Shown here piece by piece: positions 9,847 through 22,300 of a DNA stretch of 64,000 nt. A program made the position numbers and the translations under genes. Under the pieces are notes generated by a model. That model was not told the DNA's origin, ran no database searches, and was given only the letters and a program-made list of their open reading frames with translations. The DNA comes from Turnera subulata (lineage: Eukaryota; Streptophyta; Magnoliopsida; Malpighiales; Passifloraceae). Positions within the stretch are counted from its first letter, which is position 1; each line of letters begins with the position of its first letter. The stretch lies in the NCBI GenBank assembly GCA_028386065.3, contig JAKUCV010002491.1, forward strand, positions 42,607 through 106,606, in the 5' to 3' direction.

Positions 9847-11196
9847 GAGGCAAGTTGGCGATTGCTTGTTTGTAATAGCAGCGTCCGGAGATATTAGCTG
9901 CGAACTTCTGCAGGCCGTGCTCTCTGATTGACAATTGCTGACAATTTTGTTCCTCGGAATTCGGAACATACTGAGACAGGCGGAGAATTGGTAGAGATGA
10001 TGACAGGCCTAGTTTAGAAGATTGACGGTAGACTTTGTGGGTCTGGTGAAAACAAATTTTGAAGGTTCGCAGTATGCTGGAAAGGATCGTCAAGCCACTT
10101 ATGCATGAACGTGGGCTGAACTTTATGATTCGCAATTTTGTAGTTTCTAATAATTTTGGTAGAAAATAACAAGAGATCTCATTTTTCAAGTGATGTAAAC
10201 CCAAAAAAAAATTACTAATGATATCTTTTAGGAACCATGGCCAAGTGCCATTACTCCTCAAAGAGCATTTTTTTTTAATTCTCGTTTCCATTGCGGCTCC
10301 ACTGTTTAAATTTGCTTACAATCAGCTCCAATAAAAAACCATTATGTGTACAATAATGATCACTTCATTCGGTCACTGTCTTTGTTTGAAACTTGACAAC
10401 ACATGACCAAAGCTTATAAATTGTGTCAGTCAAGGGATGTTTTTGAGGAGGTATTGTGTGAGATCAAGAACTTGCAAAAGGATTCACATCCCATTGCCCT
10501 TGCTTTTGTGGGGAGCTAACCCTCCGGCACATTGTATTGCCGGTTAGCTCATACCTTTTGTCCCCCTTAATAGCATCCTTTTAGAGGTAAGGGAATTACG
10601 AGTCGAGCACCAGTATTTTGTAAATATCTTTTGGCAATACAGCATTTTCTGGTTTCCACAAAAAGAAAACAAAGGATGCAATTCCCTTCTTGTCACAATA
10701 GCCAATGGACACCGAACTTGAACAATGAATTAACCAATACCATAACAATGCACGTTACTTGCACTTGCTATCTGATAAAGAGCATAAGTAAAAGAAACCT
10801 CATTCTTCGCATGTTGAAAGTTGGAACATGGAGGTTAAAATGGGCATCAATTGTCTCACTTCACAGGAGAAAAGGATGGCATGGAAAAGAAGAATGAAAT
10901 ATGGAAAAGAAGGATGAAAACATGAGGAACTTGTTTTTCTTACATAAAGAGAGACTGAACTTGCGCACATAACATAAACATCAAACGGAATGGCATTGAA
11001 CACAGGTAGGGGGGTTTGATTGCAGAGAACCACCACCAAACCCTTCCCCACAATCCAACTATTACTTACATGTGCCCCAAGTTCCAAAATAGTGTTACAA
11101 CCGAAAGCGATAAAGTCTAAATAACTTGTCTAAACCCACAGAAGTCTCTGCAGAACATATTACATCAAAAGCTTGTCAGCCATGATGTCAAACATC
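9847..11196. other. Intergenic between convergent PPR and SKP1 genes
   Basis: Presumably 3' UTRs at both ends. A strong imperfect hairpin lies at 10513-10550. Otherwise no gene or repeat is recognised. Confidence 0.55.
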
Positions 11197-12426
11197 TCAT
11201 TCAAACGCCCATTGGTTCTCCCTGCGAACCTCTTCCTCCTCCTCAGGGGTAAAATCGTTCTTGATGTTAAAAGTCTTCCTGATCTCCTCTGGGGTCTTCC
11301 CCTTGATCATGTCTGCAACAGTCTGGCACGTCAGGTCCAGCAGACCCTTGATGTTCAAGTAGTTGGCAGCCTGCACAGGGAACAAAGTTAGAATCTTAGC
11401 GTCCCTAGAAAACAAGATATGCAAATTAGTCTTAAGGAAAGGATTATTAATATCCAGGTAACTCCCGGATAAACTATTAATGAGCAGCTTCCCCAAGTTA
11501 CGATCAATGTACTAATGGAACTATGAGAAGAATGATCAATGCACCTAATGGTACTACTTAGGGAAGGACACAGAACCCTTCCATCCTAGCAAAACACAGA
11601 GACGAATAAAGCCACACAACGGTCATAATCTTAATTTCAAAGAACAAACGCTAATATATCCGGGCAATGCAAACAAGAGCAGTAAAATAACATACTAGCA
11701 AGACCACAGCCAAACAGAAGCAACATGATGAACTTACCCAACCCAAATCCTGTTTAAAATACAACCATCTAATAATTAGACAACCTAAAGGAAAAGGACG
11801 AAACTAACTAACCTGAATCAATGTTCAAAGTAGGATCCTAGTAATCACACAGAAAACAGAAGCGGTAGGAAAAACTTCCCCAACCTAAATCATGTTTCTA
11901 AACCCAATCGGAACAAAAAGTTGTCGACGAAATAAGAAAACCCTAATCGATAATCAGCACCAATCATCACCACCAAAGCTAAGAGGGGAAAAATATCAAC
12001 CAATCGACAAACATGCATTCACGGAAACCGATTAATAATAATAAAATCAGATCTGGAGATTACAGGAGAGAAAGAAATAAAAAAGAAAAAAGGGTAAACC
12101 AGGATGAGATCGAAGAGGGTGGCTTGGTCAACTTTGACGAACTCGTTGTCCCAGGACTTGAGCTCGTCATCGGCGTTGCCGGTGGCGCTGTTGCTGTTGG
12201 CGGTGGTGCTGTTGGCGTCGGATTTGGGCGCCTCCACGTGCTTCTTGCAGTACTCGATCACCTTGGCCAGGATCTTGCTCGTCACGTTGGGCAGAGGGAT
12301 GCCGTTGTCGGCGCAGTCGTCCTCGATCATGTGCTTGATCGTCTGGGACTCGACGGCGACGGCCTCGTCCACCTCGAACGACTCCCCGTCGCTGCTCTTG
12401 AGGGTGATCTTCTTCCCTGACGACAT
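11197..12426 (-). CDS. SKP1: SKP1 / ASK1-like SCF ubiquitin ligase adaptor
   Basis: SKP1 links CUL1 to F-box proteins in SCF E3 ubiquitin ligases in nucleus and cytosol. Model: exons 12100-12426 and 11197-11370, with a 729-bp phase-0 GT-AG intron at the position conserved in plant SKP1 genes; 166 aa. Seen: N-terminal BTB/POZ-like fold ([50 protein letters not shown]) and C-terminal F-box-binding part ([36 protein letters not shown], ending in WAFE). The linker after the POZ part is enlarged with a Ser/Thr/Asn/Ala stretch near residues 68-85. The gene looks functional. It could work with the F-box protein at 32308-34201, but any F-box protein would do. Confidence 0.96.
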
Positions 12427-12579
12427 CGTTTTTGTTTCTCTTTCTTGAGGGTTTCTTCTCTCTCTCTACAGAAACCAGATAAGAAAAACGACAAAATTCA
12501 AAAGCACTAAGAGAGCTCCTCCGCTTTGCGAATTATTATTTTATGAGAGTAGTAAACCTAAGGGCCGCGACGCCCCTGC

Positions 12580-12586
12580 TTTTATA
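12580..12586 (-). promoter_or_regulatory. TATA box of SKP1
   Basis: TATAAAA on the minus strand, about 155 bases upstream of the SKP1 ATG, predicts a 5' UTR of roughly 120 bases. The leader region 12430-12480 is CT/GA-rich, which fits a housekeeping plant promoter. Confidence 0.6.
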
Positions 12587-12589
12587 GAA

Positions 12590-13803
12590 TCGAGCAAGGC
12601 GGTTCGGGTGATATCGTGGAGCAGGTTATACGAGATGGTTTTACACGTGGCGGCTTTTGAATGGGAGAGGACTTCGAGTGGCCAGTCACGTCTTGACATG
12701 TGGGAATCCGAGTTAAAATCGAAGAGACCGAACAAATCCGGGCCTGGAACGATACCCTTCTCGCAAAGGATTAGTAATTTTCCTTTTTTTTTTTATTCGG
12801 CGAAGGATTAGTATTTTTCCTCTTTTTTTATTCAGCGAAAGATTAGTATTAGAATTTAGAAAAACAACGTGTCGGCTCATTATGCTTACAGATTTTGAGA
12901 GCCACTAGAGTTCGTTCAAAAATAAAACAAAAAAAATTTTCTTAACCACTCCTAATTTTTTTCAATTACTGGTTCTCTAACTAATAAGCCTGCATAATAA
13001 ACTGCCTGGCACGCCTTAACAAATGCCTGCAAACTAATGCGTTGGAAAAATACTTTACAGATTACATGTAAAAACTCCTTCTTTAATCATCATTTATCAC
13101 TAGAGTATAGCATTTATTTTTTCTAAATGTTGTCACCTGGTGGTTGATAATTGGTATACCGGGTTGCGTAGGAAAGTTCTCAAAGTGAATAAATAATGAT
13201 TAAGAAATATATTGAGGTAAGAAAATAAAAATAATGCATTGTGATTGTCATCATTTAAAATAGGTACCCAAATAACTATATGCAAAAACAAAAATATTTA
13301 TAGTTTTTTTAGGACAAAGATATCGAGGGGGTGAGACATTCGGTCAAAGCGGGTATTACTAATATATTACCCGAATTTTACCCGGTCAAATTCAAATTAT
13401 GTTTTATTAAATGGTTCTCAAACCGTATGGGTAAAATTGTTCTTCCCAATTGTGGTTTGACATGCATAGTCATGCGATGAAGTTTTTTTTTTTTTATTTT
13501 AAAATTTTGTTTCACATATTAACTAACTTGCTGTGCGGTGTGTTGGTGGTACAAACTCGTATCAAACTGCTATTACTTCTCAAAATTTATTTGATAAAAC
13601 AGAAATATCAATTCGTCAAATGATATATGTTTCTGTACAAAACTTGAAATTTTATGATTTTTGTAAGAATACAACGTTCTTTTTGTAAGAATACAACGTT
13701 CTGTGATACTTCAAAATATTTGGGTCACAGCTTTTGATTTTTTTTTTAATGATGAAAATGAAGTGAATTTCCTTTTTGAAAAAGAAAAGAGTAGGTTATT
13801 CTA
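12590..13803. other. Intergenic with short tandem repeats
   Basis: No gene is seen. A unit of about 40 bp containing AGGATTAGTA and TTATTC(G/A)GCGAA is repeated two to three times at about 12766-12852. A perfect 22-bp direct repeat beginning TTTTGTAAGAATACAACG occurs at about 13659-13702. Confidence 0.5.
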
Positions 13804-13808
13804 CCAAT

Positions 13809-16799
13809 TGTAACAGTCCGGGTAAAATTTTTAATTTTTACCGGGACTGTAAAAGTCTTTTTACCGTGATTTACTATTGAATTAATCTTGGATAATTAAT
13901 TCAAGGTAAATCGAGCGTCGTTTTTCGAAACCGAGAGTTTTCCCGCGCTCGTGATTTTTCCGTGGATTTTTCGGGCCTAAGTTGGTATTTTTCGGGTCCC
14001 GGAATTCTCAGAAAAATCACATCGGAAAATAACTAAGGGGGTATCAGTTATTTTCTGGTCCGGACCGGACTCGCCCTGTAATGCGGACGATTTGTATTAT
14101 TGGAGCTCACATGCTGAATAGTAAAAAAAAACAGTTTAAAGCCGGGAGGAAGGAAGCTGGAAGGGAAAGAAAAGAGAGGAAAAAAAAAGAAAAAAAAAAG
14201 AAAGAGAGGGAGAGAAAAAAAGAAAGAAAGAAGAAAAAAATGGAGAGAAAAGGAAAAAAAGGAAACCGGGAAGTGAGAAAATAGGGAAAAAAAAAGAAAA
14301 AGGAGAGGCCACCCACACCACCTCCACCGAGCCACCACCGTCACCCCCTCTCTTGCCGTCACCGCCCGTGGAGGAAAGGACCAGACTAACCTGCTCGCTA
14401 CCGCCCCCCCTGTCGCCGCTGCAAGACGACCGCCACCGTACTCGGACGAAGCCGACCCGACGAGAGGTTCGCCCCGCTGCCGGCCTTCCTCGCCGATCCC
14501 CCGCGCGCGTCGCCTCGCTTCCGTTCCTGTGTCGCCTCCCTCCCTCCTTGCGTCACGCCGCCACGACTGCTCGTCCCGTGCCGCGCCGTCGAAGGTGAGC
14601 AGATTGAGGAAGACACGACCCGATTCAATGACGGGTGGGTCGGGTCGACCCGCGTATTAGGAACCGGGTTAGAGGATTTGGGTTGAATGGGTTGTGTGGG
14701 CTGAGACCGCGGGCCAGGGCTGACCACGCGTGAGCTTCGGGTTGCTGGGCGCGGGCCTGACCTTGGGCTGCTGCGCCTGGGCTTGCTGGGCTCCTGCTTG
14801 GTCTGTTGGGCTTGGGTTATGGGCTTGGACACACAGGCCCAGTCTGTTTTTATTTAAAAAAAAAAGAAGAAAGAATAATAATTCTGGAAAATTAATTTTG
14901 GGTAAAAAAATATAATTGTGGAATTAATGAAAAATATAAGTTTTGGAGAAGTATATGGTATATGAGAAATAATTTTGGGAATATATAAATAGTAAGTAAT
15001 AATTTCTAGTAATAGTATTTTGGAAAGTATAATAATTTTTATGGAAATATTATGGAAAATATAATCATATATTATAAATTCCAGAAAAATTATGGTAATT
15101 ATTATTCTAGAAAAAGTATATTATTTTCTAGAAATGTTTTGATTTAATAGTTTTGGAAATATTTTTGTAACCTTATATACATACGATATATTTTCGATAA
15201 AAGATGATAATAAAAGATATGAACCGGGATGGGATTATTTCGCAGTATTGGCATCATGACATACTCTTATGTGCATCTTATGTGAGTATATGTTGTTTTG
15301 TTGTATAGGTTATGATATCAGGCAGTTTCCCGAGGAGCCGGCTTCGGACCGGACATTGTCTTCGGAGTTGAGTAATCGGCCAAGGTGAGGATGGATAACC
15401 CTTGATATGTGCCTGTAATACTTTGTGTGTTTTGTTGTTTGAATGAACTACTGAGAGGGTCATTGTTGGATATTTGACTGCTATGGTTATTGATGTTGCT
15501 GTTGTTGGACTGTGTTATTGGCCGTGTGGATATTGTGATGAACTGTTAATTGTGAATAATTGGTGTTATATGTATTGTTGATGGATATTTGATAATATGG
15601 AATTGTGTTGGTTATTTGACTGCTATGGTTATTGTTGTTGTTGTTGCTATGATGTTGATTTGCTTGATTGAACCGCTGTATGACTGTTATTGGTTTATTG
15701 GATACTGTGTTGTGATTGATGTTGGACTGTGAGTAATTGATGTTATGAAACTGTTGATGGATTGGTCTGTTGTATAACTTGAGCTAATAGGAAGTTGGAT
15801 AATTGTTTGACTGTTATGGACATTGTGATTGTTGTCGGTAGACAGTGTTGTGATTGGATAATTGGAATAAACTATTGACTGTGGATAATTGAGAAATGGA
15901 AATTGGAAATTGGAAGTTGGAATTGATAAGAGATGATGATATATGTGGGAAGTAGTGGTACGACCCGATGGTTTGAAAATTAATTTTGGGATGCCATGGT
16001 CGGTTACTTGATGTTGTTGCCTGTGGTTAGGGTATACCAAATACCCAGTGGTTCGGATATACCGAATATCCGGTTGGTATGTTGATGCCTGTGGTTGGGG
16101 TATACCGAATACCCAGTGGTTCGGATATACCGAATATCCGGTTTTGGGATGTTGATCCCGGTATGGTATTTTGGGTTGTTGAACCCGATGTGATTTGGTA
16201 ATTTGGGACGTGGTCCCGGTATGGTAAGATTTGGTATGGTTCTTTGACCTGGCATCCGGAATTAATTGATAACTTGGAACGACCCTAGCTTGTCCAGTGA
16301 CAGGGGCCCGGAAGATAAAATTGGAATTATTAATAATTATTCTTTTGGTCTTGGCTCAGTCTGTTGAGAAATGTTATTGCTTGTCTGTGTTTGCTTTTAA
16401 GTATTACGGTTGCCTGCATATCACTGTTTATCCTTGGTTGGTGAGCACTTCAGACTCACCCCTCACCTGCGGGCTTTCATCCCGTAGGATGAGTTATTCT
16501 TGGTACAGGATTGGTGCATTCCAGACAGGTTGCAACGTTATCCCTTGGACAGGGCTCGGATCCATAGTTTGCATCAGTGTCGCATACAATGTTTATGTGA
16601 GTTATTAAGTCTTCCGCTGTGCATTATTTTGTTATTATTGGGCCATTGGGCCGGTTTTGTTATTTACGATGTTTCCTATTTTGGGTTGTTGGGCCCGTGT
16701 TACTGTTGTATACACTGTATGCTGGACTTGGTTTGGTTGGGTTGTCACAGTTTCGGCACGTGTTTACTGTGTACGGTAAATACGGGTCGGGGCGTTTCA
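13809..16799 (+). mobile_element. Solo LTR, copy A (2991 bp)
   Basis: Starts TGTAACAGTCC and ends GGGGCGTTTCA (5'-TG...CA-3'), with a perfect 5-bp target-site duplication CCAAT at 13804-13808 and 16800-16804. There is no terminal repeat, primer-binding site or gag-pol, so it is read as a solo LTR of a long-LTR retrotransposon; LTRs of this length occur in the Tekay/Del chromovirus lineage, but assignment is inference. Internal landmarks: a near-palindromic 5' end, a purine tract at 14126-14310, a GC-rich block to about 14594 ending in a GTGAGC donor-like site, a 76-nt exon-like block at 15309-15384, a hairpin array at 16030-16217, two hairpins at 16440-16487 and an exon-like block at 16509-16596. 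It is about 95% identical by eye to copy D over the first 270 bases. Confidence 0.85.
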
Positions 16800-16804
16800 C
16801 CAAT

Positions 16805-19335
16805 TCAGTTACCATAATGCCGATTCACATTGGTATACTTTGATACTAGAAATAGTTATAACAAACACTAAATTTTCAGTTCCAACCAATACTAATTTCC
16901 TAACTTACTTACAGATTTTACTTCTTAGGCATTTCAAATGTTCAAGTTAAATGATATTTTCTCTTATCTCAAACTTAAATTTCAATTTTATTTCGTGACT
17001 ACAAAGGAAATCTACCCCTAGATTACATCCTCAATAACAATGTAGTCATGAAGTCTACCCATAAAATACATTCTCGATAACTGTAGACATTTTTCTTGCA
17101 CTGCACGTGATATATTTTTTAAAACAGTTGTTTTCTTTTGTTTACAAGGGGAGACTATAGAATACGAGACCTTGGGTCCTGCGTATAACCATAGTACCAC
17201 TTAAAATACAGCAAATTAGTTTTTAAAATAGTTGATTAGTTTAGTAGATATGATTTTATTTTGTGTAAAAATAATTTCAACAACAGCAAGTCAATGATAA
17301 TGCAAGTGATGATTGATGTTACAATTACTTGAAAATCAAATGTTACAATTGCGTCTGAAATGAAATTGAATGGATTTTTTTTTCTTTTGAAAAATAATAG
17401 TTGGACGGAGAGTAACTCGGGAATTGTTGGGCCTGATTCATCAAACGTTGTACTGTGGGCTTATGCTTAGTGCAGTACATTGAGGGCTGACCCATAGATT
17501 CAAGAATGTAATACAAGATACTCCAGCTATATGTCAACTGATTGGGTTCTTGTTATTATTCTCTCCTCTCTTTCTCTCTTTCTCTCTCTTTACATTAATA
17601 TTGTCATTATTCATACTTACATGGACGAAAATTTATGTATAAACTGGTTGGCAAACTGCAGTTAGGGGCATCTCACATCTGTTATGGTATATATGGTTGT
17701 CATACATAATAATACATGCACTCACCTAGCAGAAAGTAAAAAATCATTAAGTACCAATGTATGGGGGCATAGTAGCCCTTTCAACAGTTCAAAAAAAGTT
17801 GAAATGTTCATATAAGAAATCTATCATGAACACATGCTAAAGCTTTGGTGTGCATCTAAACTCAAGAGGCCCAAGGATCAAAGAAACACTGGGATTCTGG
17901 GTATGCTTTGGGTTTCGGACTCCACCCCTCTCCTCTCTCACCACCTATTCCTTGTTTCTCCTGTCTTTTTTCTTTTCTTGACAGACATGAATCACCCATG
18001 ACATAATTGATGCGATTAATGCTTATGATGCAACATGGGGAACAGCTCATGCTTTTCACACAGGAATGACATGACGGTACAATCTTTTCAGATAAATAAG
18101 TACAAAAATAAAGTAATGCTCGTACAACATTTTTCTTTGTAAGGGCCTGAAAAAGTCTGTACAAAGCCTGCATCTAACATATTCGTTGTGTGTTGTTCTT
18201 GTGGAATATTCATTTTTTTTGATTGCTTCACTCTTTTGATGCTAGTTTGATAAAAAAGAAAAAACCACTTTGGAAGTTACAGATGTACAGGGGCTTCACT
18301 AGCTACTCCAGCACCAGCCGTGTACATGGTTAGCCGCCTACTTAACACGAAGCTGGGTGCGCTAATACTTGCTTCCCGGTAACAATTTGTTGAGAACCGG
18401 GAGTCGCCCGAAAACCGAAGAGACAACAAGCGAGGTCCAAGTGAGTTCCATACGCGTGAGCAGAACACCAGGGCATTCCATCGAGAGCCATGACTTATAA
18501 CTTCACTTAGGCTGGGGAAGCAAAGCCACTTAGAAGCATGCGCCTGCCGAAACCACGCCTTACAATTCCAACCGAGCTTGGGCTCTTGAACCGGGAGTCG
18601 CCCAAAAACCGGGGAAACAACATGCCAGGCCCAATTGAGTTCCATACGCGTGACCACGACACCACTCTGTAACCCAAAACCTCAAGGTATTGGGTACATG
18701 GATCCACTTCACTTATATGTTACTCACTTGGCCTCTTTCTCTCCGACGTGGGATTCACCACTCACACTTACATCCCAACACAATTTTTTAAAAAGGAGAA
18801 CAGGATTGACATAGTTAAAATTTTTATTAAATCCATTTTCTTCACGGTTCCAATTTCCACATTAAACCCATTTGTCATTGTTATTCCATCTTGGGGATTT
18901 TGTTGCAGCCAAGTGTCCTACCGTGCATTCTTCAGATTGACCTGGTATAATTGTCGATTAACCAAACTCATAGGCCCCAGGAAATTGCATCCGCTCATGT
19001 GCAGACTGCAGACGATGATTATCATTTTGATTCATTTCCCTTTCGTGAGCATTCCCAAGATATAATGTACGCAAAGCAAGAGGCGGCAAACTCAAAGAGC
19101 ACTATACCTTTAACAATGTAACTATATGATACATCCTATGTTGAATATGCAAGCTATAAAATCAACTTTACATGTGGGTAACTCTCGACATATCAAATGA
19201 GACACTGGCACAAAGCAATCCCCTTCATGTTTCATGTAACAGAGGCAATAAGCCATTACCTCCTCCGTATCTGGCTTTCGAGACATACAAACAAGGAACA
19301 ACAGTATAAAGTAATAGTCTCGTCCTAGCTGTCTC
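16805..19335. other. Intergenic between solo LTR A and the MCA gene
   Basis: No gene is seen. It contains the duplicated repeat described at 18394-18675. The part just below 19336 should hold the 3' UTR of the minus-strand MCA gene. Confidence 0.5.
18394..18675. repeat. Unclassified repeat with two related 78-bp blocks
   Basis: Two blocks, 18394-18470 and 18598-18675, share GAACCGGGAGTCGCCC and GAGTTCCATACGCGTGA about 204 bp apart. The following sequence (TTCACTTATATGTTACTCAC, TCTCCGACGTGGGA) resembles a dispersed repeat seen in many eudicot genomes. I cannot assign a class or borders. Confidence 0.5.
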
Positions 19336-22300
19336 TCAGGATTCCATAAACTGTGACGGTGGCGGGCTTGTTTTTGTCTTCTCGTGACCTGCAAAAGTTG
19401 ATTCTTACGTAAAAACAGTGTGGAACCTAAAAAAAGCTAATCCATAGCATAAGTTTGAGGAAGCATGCCCAGAAGAGTGCCAGTAAAACCAGAATGGAAA
19501 AAGTAAACAACTCATGTGGGGTAAAAAGAAAAGTTCAATATGCTGGCCAATCTCAAAATTGTCATGGACAGATCACGTAAAGGTGTTTGCTCTGGATTTA
19601 TAATAATATCTATCCTACAGATACATACCATAAACCCCACGAATCTCCACCTCTCGCCATTCTTGGACAAGGGCACAACAACAGCACATGAAATGCGACA
19701 GGAAATCGTCAACAAATCCACCCTGCCAAACAGCGTAGACTAGAATCAGAAATTTCCAGCAAAATTAATCAATCACAATCAGGAATACAATGGAAATTTA
19801 AAATCATTTCATCAACGTGATTTATTTTATAATGGTAAGAGGAGAATTTCTCAAATAAAGTGCATAGTCACATGACAACTGACTAGAATATTAGACAGTG
19901 GACTCAACCGCAGCTATGGGTCGCGGACAATTTAATCATCCCATGTTTCTAGTCTTCAATCTAGGGTGCAAAGTAGAAAAATTAATAATTATGCAGCCAC
20001 AGGAAAAACTTACCGTGATATTCAATTTCTTGCGAAGCTTCCTTCGAATACAGCAAGTATAGCAACAACATGATAATATCAATGAATATGCCATCAGGTC
20101 ATTACATGCTTCCGCCGAAGCTGGCAATCATGAAAAGAAAAGTTGTTATACATAACACAGTCTAAAGCAATATACCAAAACTTGCAAAGAATCAGAAGGA
20201 TAGTCCAAAGTTAATAGCCTTATCTCAGGAGCAAGAAATATATTAGGAATGTGGAGTATTAAAAGTCTAGACTAGAAATAATCAGAGCATATAACATACA
20301 AGTTCTTTGGACAATGTAAATTCTTTTGTGGATGTAAACCAAAAGGTCACTGTTGCATAACTCTCGTCTTCCAGAAATATCAATTATCACATACTCAACG
20401 TTCCATACAACGGTTATGTGAAGAGAGCCCCGAGATTAAAGCATCATCCATTAATATTAGAACCAAAAGGATTGTCCAGCAAATCCCCCAGTCACTAAGT
20501 TTGAAATAGAAGATTAAAAGAGACTGAGGTTTCAATAATCTAATACTCCACAAACAGGCTGCACTTTGCCTGATTGACCTGTCAGTCCGGCATAGGCATA
20601 AAAATTACGATGCTTCGTATACAAAATGTAAATTAGCTGCCGCAGATAGAGAGAAAGAAAAATTCAAAATTAAGTCTAGTCACTCACACATGTGCCTGTT
20701 AGTCGCCACGGTAGCAATTTTCGCCAATGTGCCACAGGGCCAGAATAATGTTTTAAAACCTGCAGTTCAAAAGAATTCTGTTTTCATACCTTTCTGGCAC
20801 ACTAGAACTTAAAGAGGTGCAAACAAAAGCATATGGCCATCTCAGTGTCAAAATTAGGATGATCCATCAACACAAAGGACAGGACAGCAATATTGTCATT
20901 GTGCCATCAAAATAGAACTTGCTGCAAAATAACCAAAAGCAAAGAAGTGCCTCAGACAACATACAAAGGGAAGGTTCTGAACAACATCCAAGTAAATCAG
21001 TGTGCCATTCTTCGTCATGATATGAACCTCTACTTGAAAGCAGATCATCTCCAGAAGAAATTGATGCATTTCTGCACAGATAAAATGGTATCAGTTTTAT
21101 GATGTGCCCCTGGTGTAGAACATAGGTTAAGAATAACTACATTCCACATTTAAAATAATCAACCTAATAGTGTCAATTTGGCATGGTGAGGTATCAATTC
21201 TCTTGGATATCATTAAGGGACATCCCTTCTGAAGCTAAACTAAATTTCAGGTCAAGGCATACTTACGATACTAATTCAGACTCTAAAAATAAGATAGTTT
21301 ATCCTTTCTATTGAACTGGTATAAGCGAGCCTTAATCTTGACAATGAATAGGTCTTGAGCAAATGAAAAATTCAAATGTCACTAATATTAGGTAAGTTTG
21401 GGAAGGGGAGAAAAGGAGGGGAATGGAGAGGAAGAAGAGAAACAATTACCCATGACAATTTCAATCTCTCCGATTTGCAAAGAAAATGGGACTTCATAAG
21501 CTTGCGCTCAACTATATCTTTAGTTTCTCCAGTCCTATATTTGCTGCTAACAACTTCTTTCTACCACTTTCAATCCTTATTTTTATTCCATTCAAACAAA
21601 ACATCAAGAGAACAGTTCTACTGCTGTCCCTATTTCTTTCCCCCATTCTCATTACCTCCATTCCCTTTCCACTCTCACTTGTTTCCAAACAAGTACTTTT
21701 GTCAGCTATCACAGGCTAATTGAATCCCCAAAAACCATGAAGAGATACACAAGTGCGTGCCACGAATTTATGTATCACTTTGCAGAACATAATTTCAACC
21801 AAATTCCATATACATGGCTTCTACAAGATATCTTACCTTGATGATTTGTGAGAATCACTCTTCTTAGGATACTTGTCATCAAAAGACTGTTTCTCCTCAC
21901 TAGCATCTGAGAAAGTAGGCTCCAATTTCTTTGAACCTTTTTTAGGTGAAACCTTCTCTGGAAGAGGATTCACAGTGGCAGTTTGGGTAACTTCAATCAG
22001 ATGTTGGATCACTTCGCATTGGCTCACATCCAAATTAGCTTGTGATCTCTGTAGTTCAAGCCTAAGCTTCTCATTCTCTTTTCGTAAAGCTTCATCAAAG
22101 CACAAGTTTGGGTAGGAACAAGACAAAGTCTTTTTCAGTACTGTGGCATGATCTCTTGAGCTATCGGATTTCAAGATCACATCTTGCACCTTTCTATCCT
22201 CCTCATCCAACGTGTACTCTCGTTGATCCTTCTCGATATCTTCAAGTCTCTCCTGCACATCAGAAACAAATATTTTATCAACCACGATCAGGCTGCGTTG

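Noticed and set aside
12013..12420. 135-aa plus-strand frame opposite SKP1
   Set aside because: It is antisense to SKP1 exon 1, caused by GC-rich codon use of the real gene.
14081..14362. Lys/Glu-rich and Phe/Ser-rich frames
   Set aside because: They arise from the purine tract of LTR copy A (low complexity), not from a gene.
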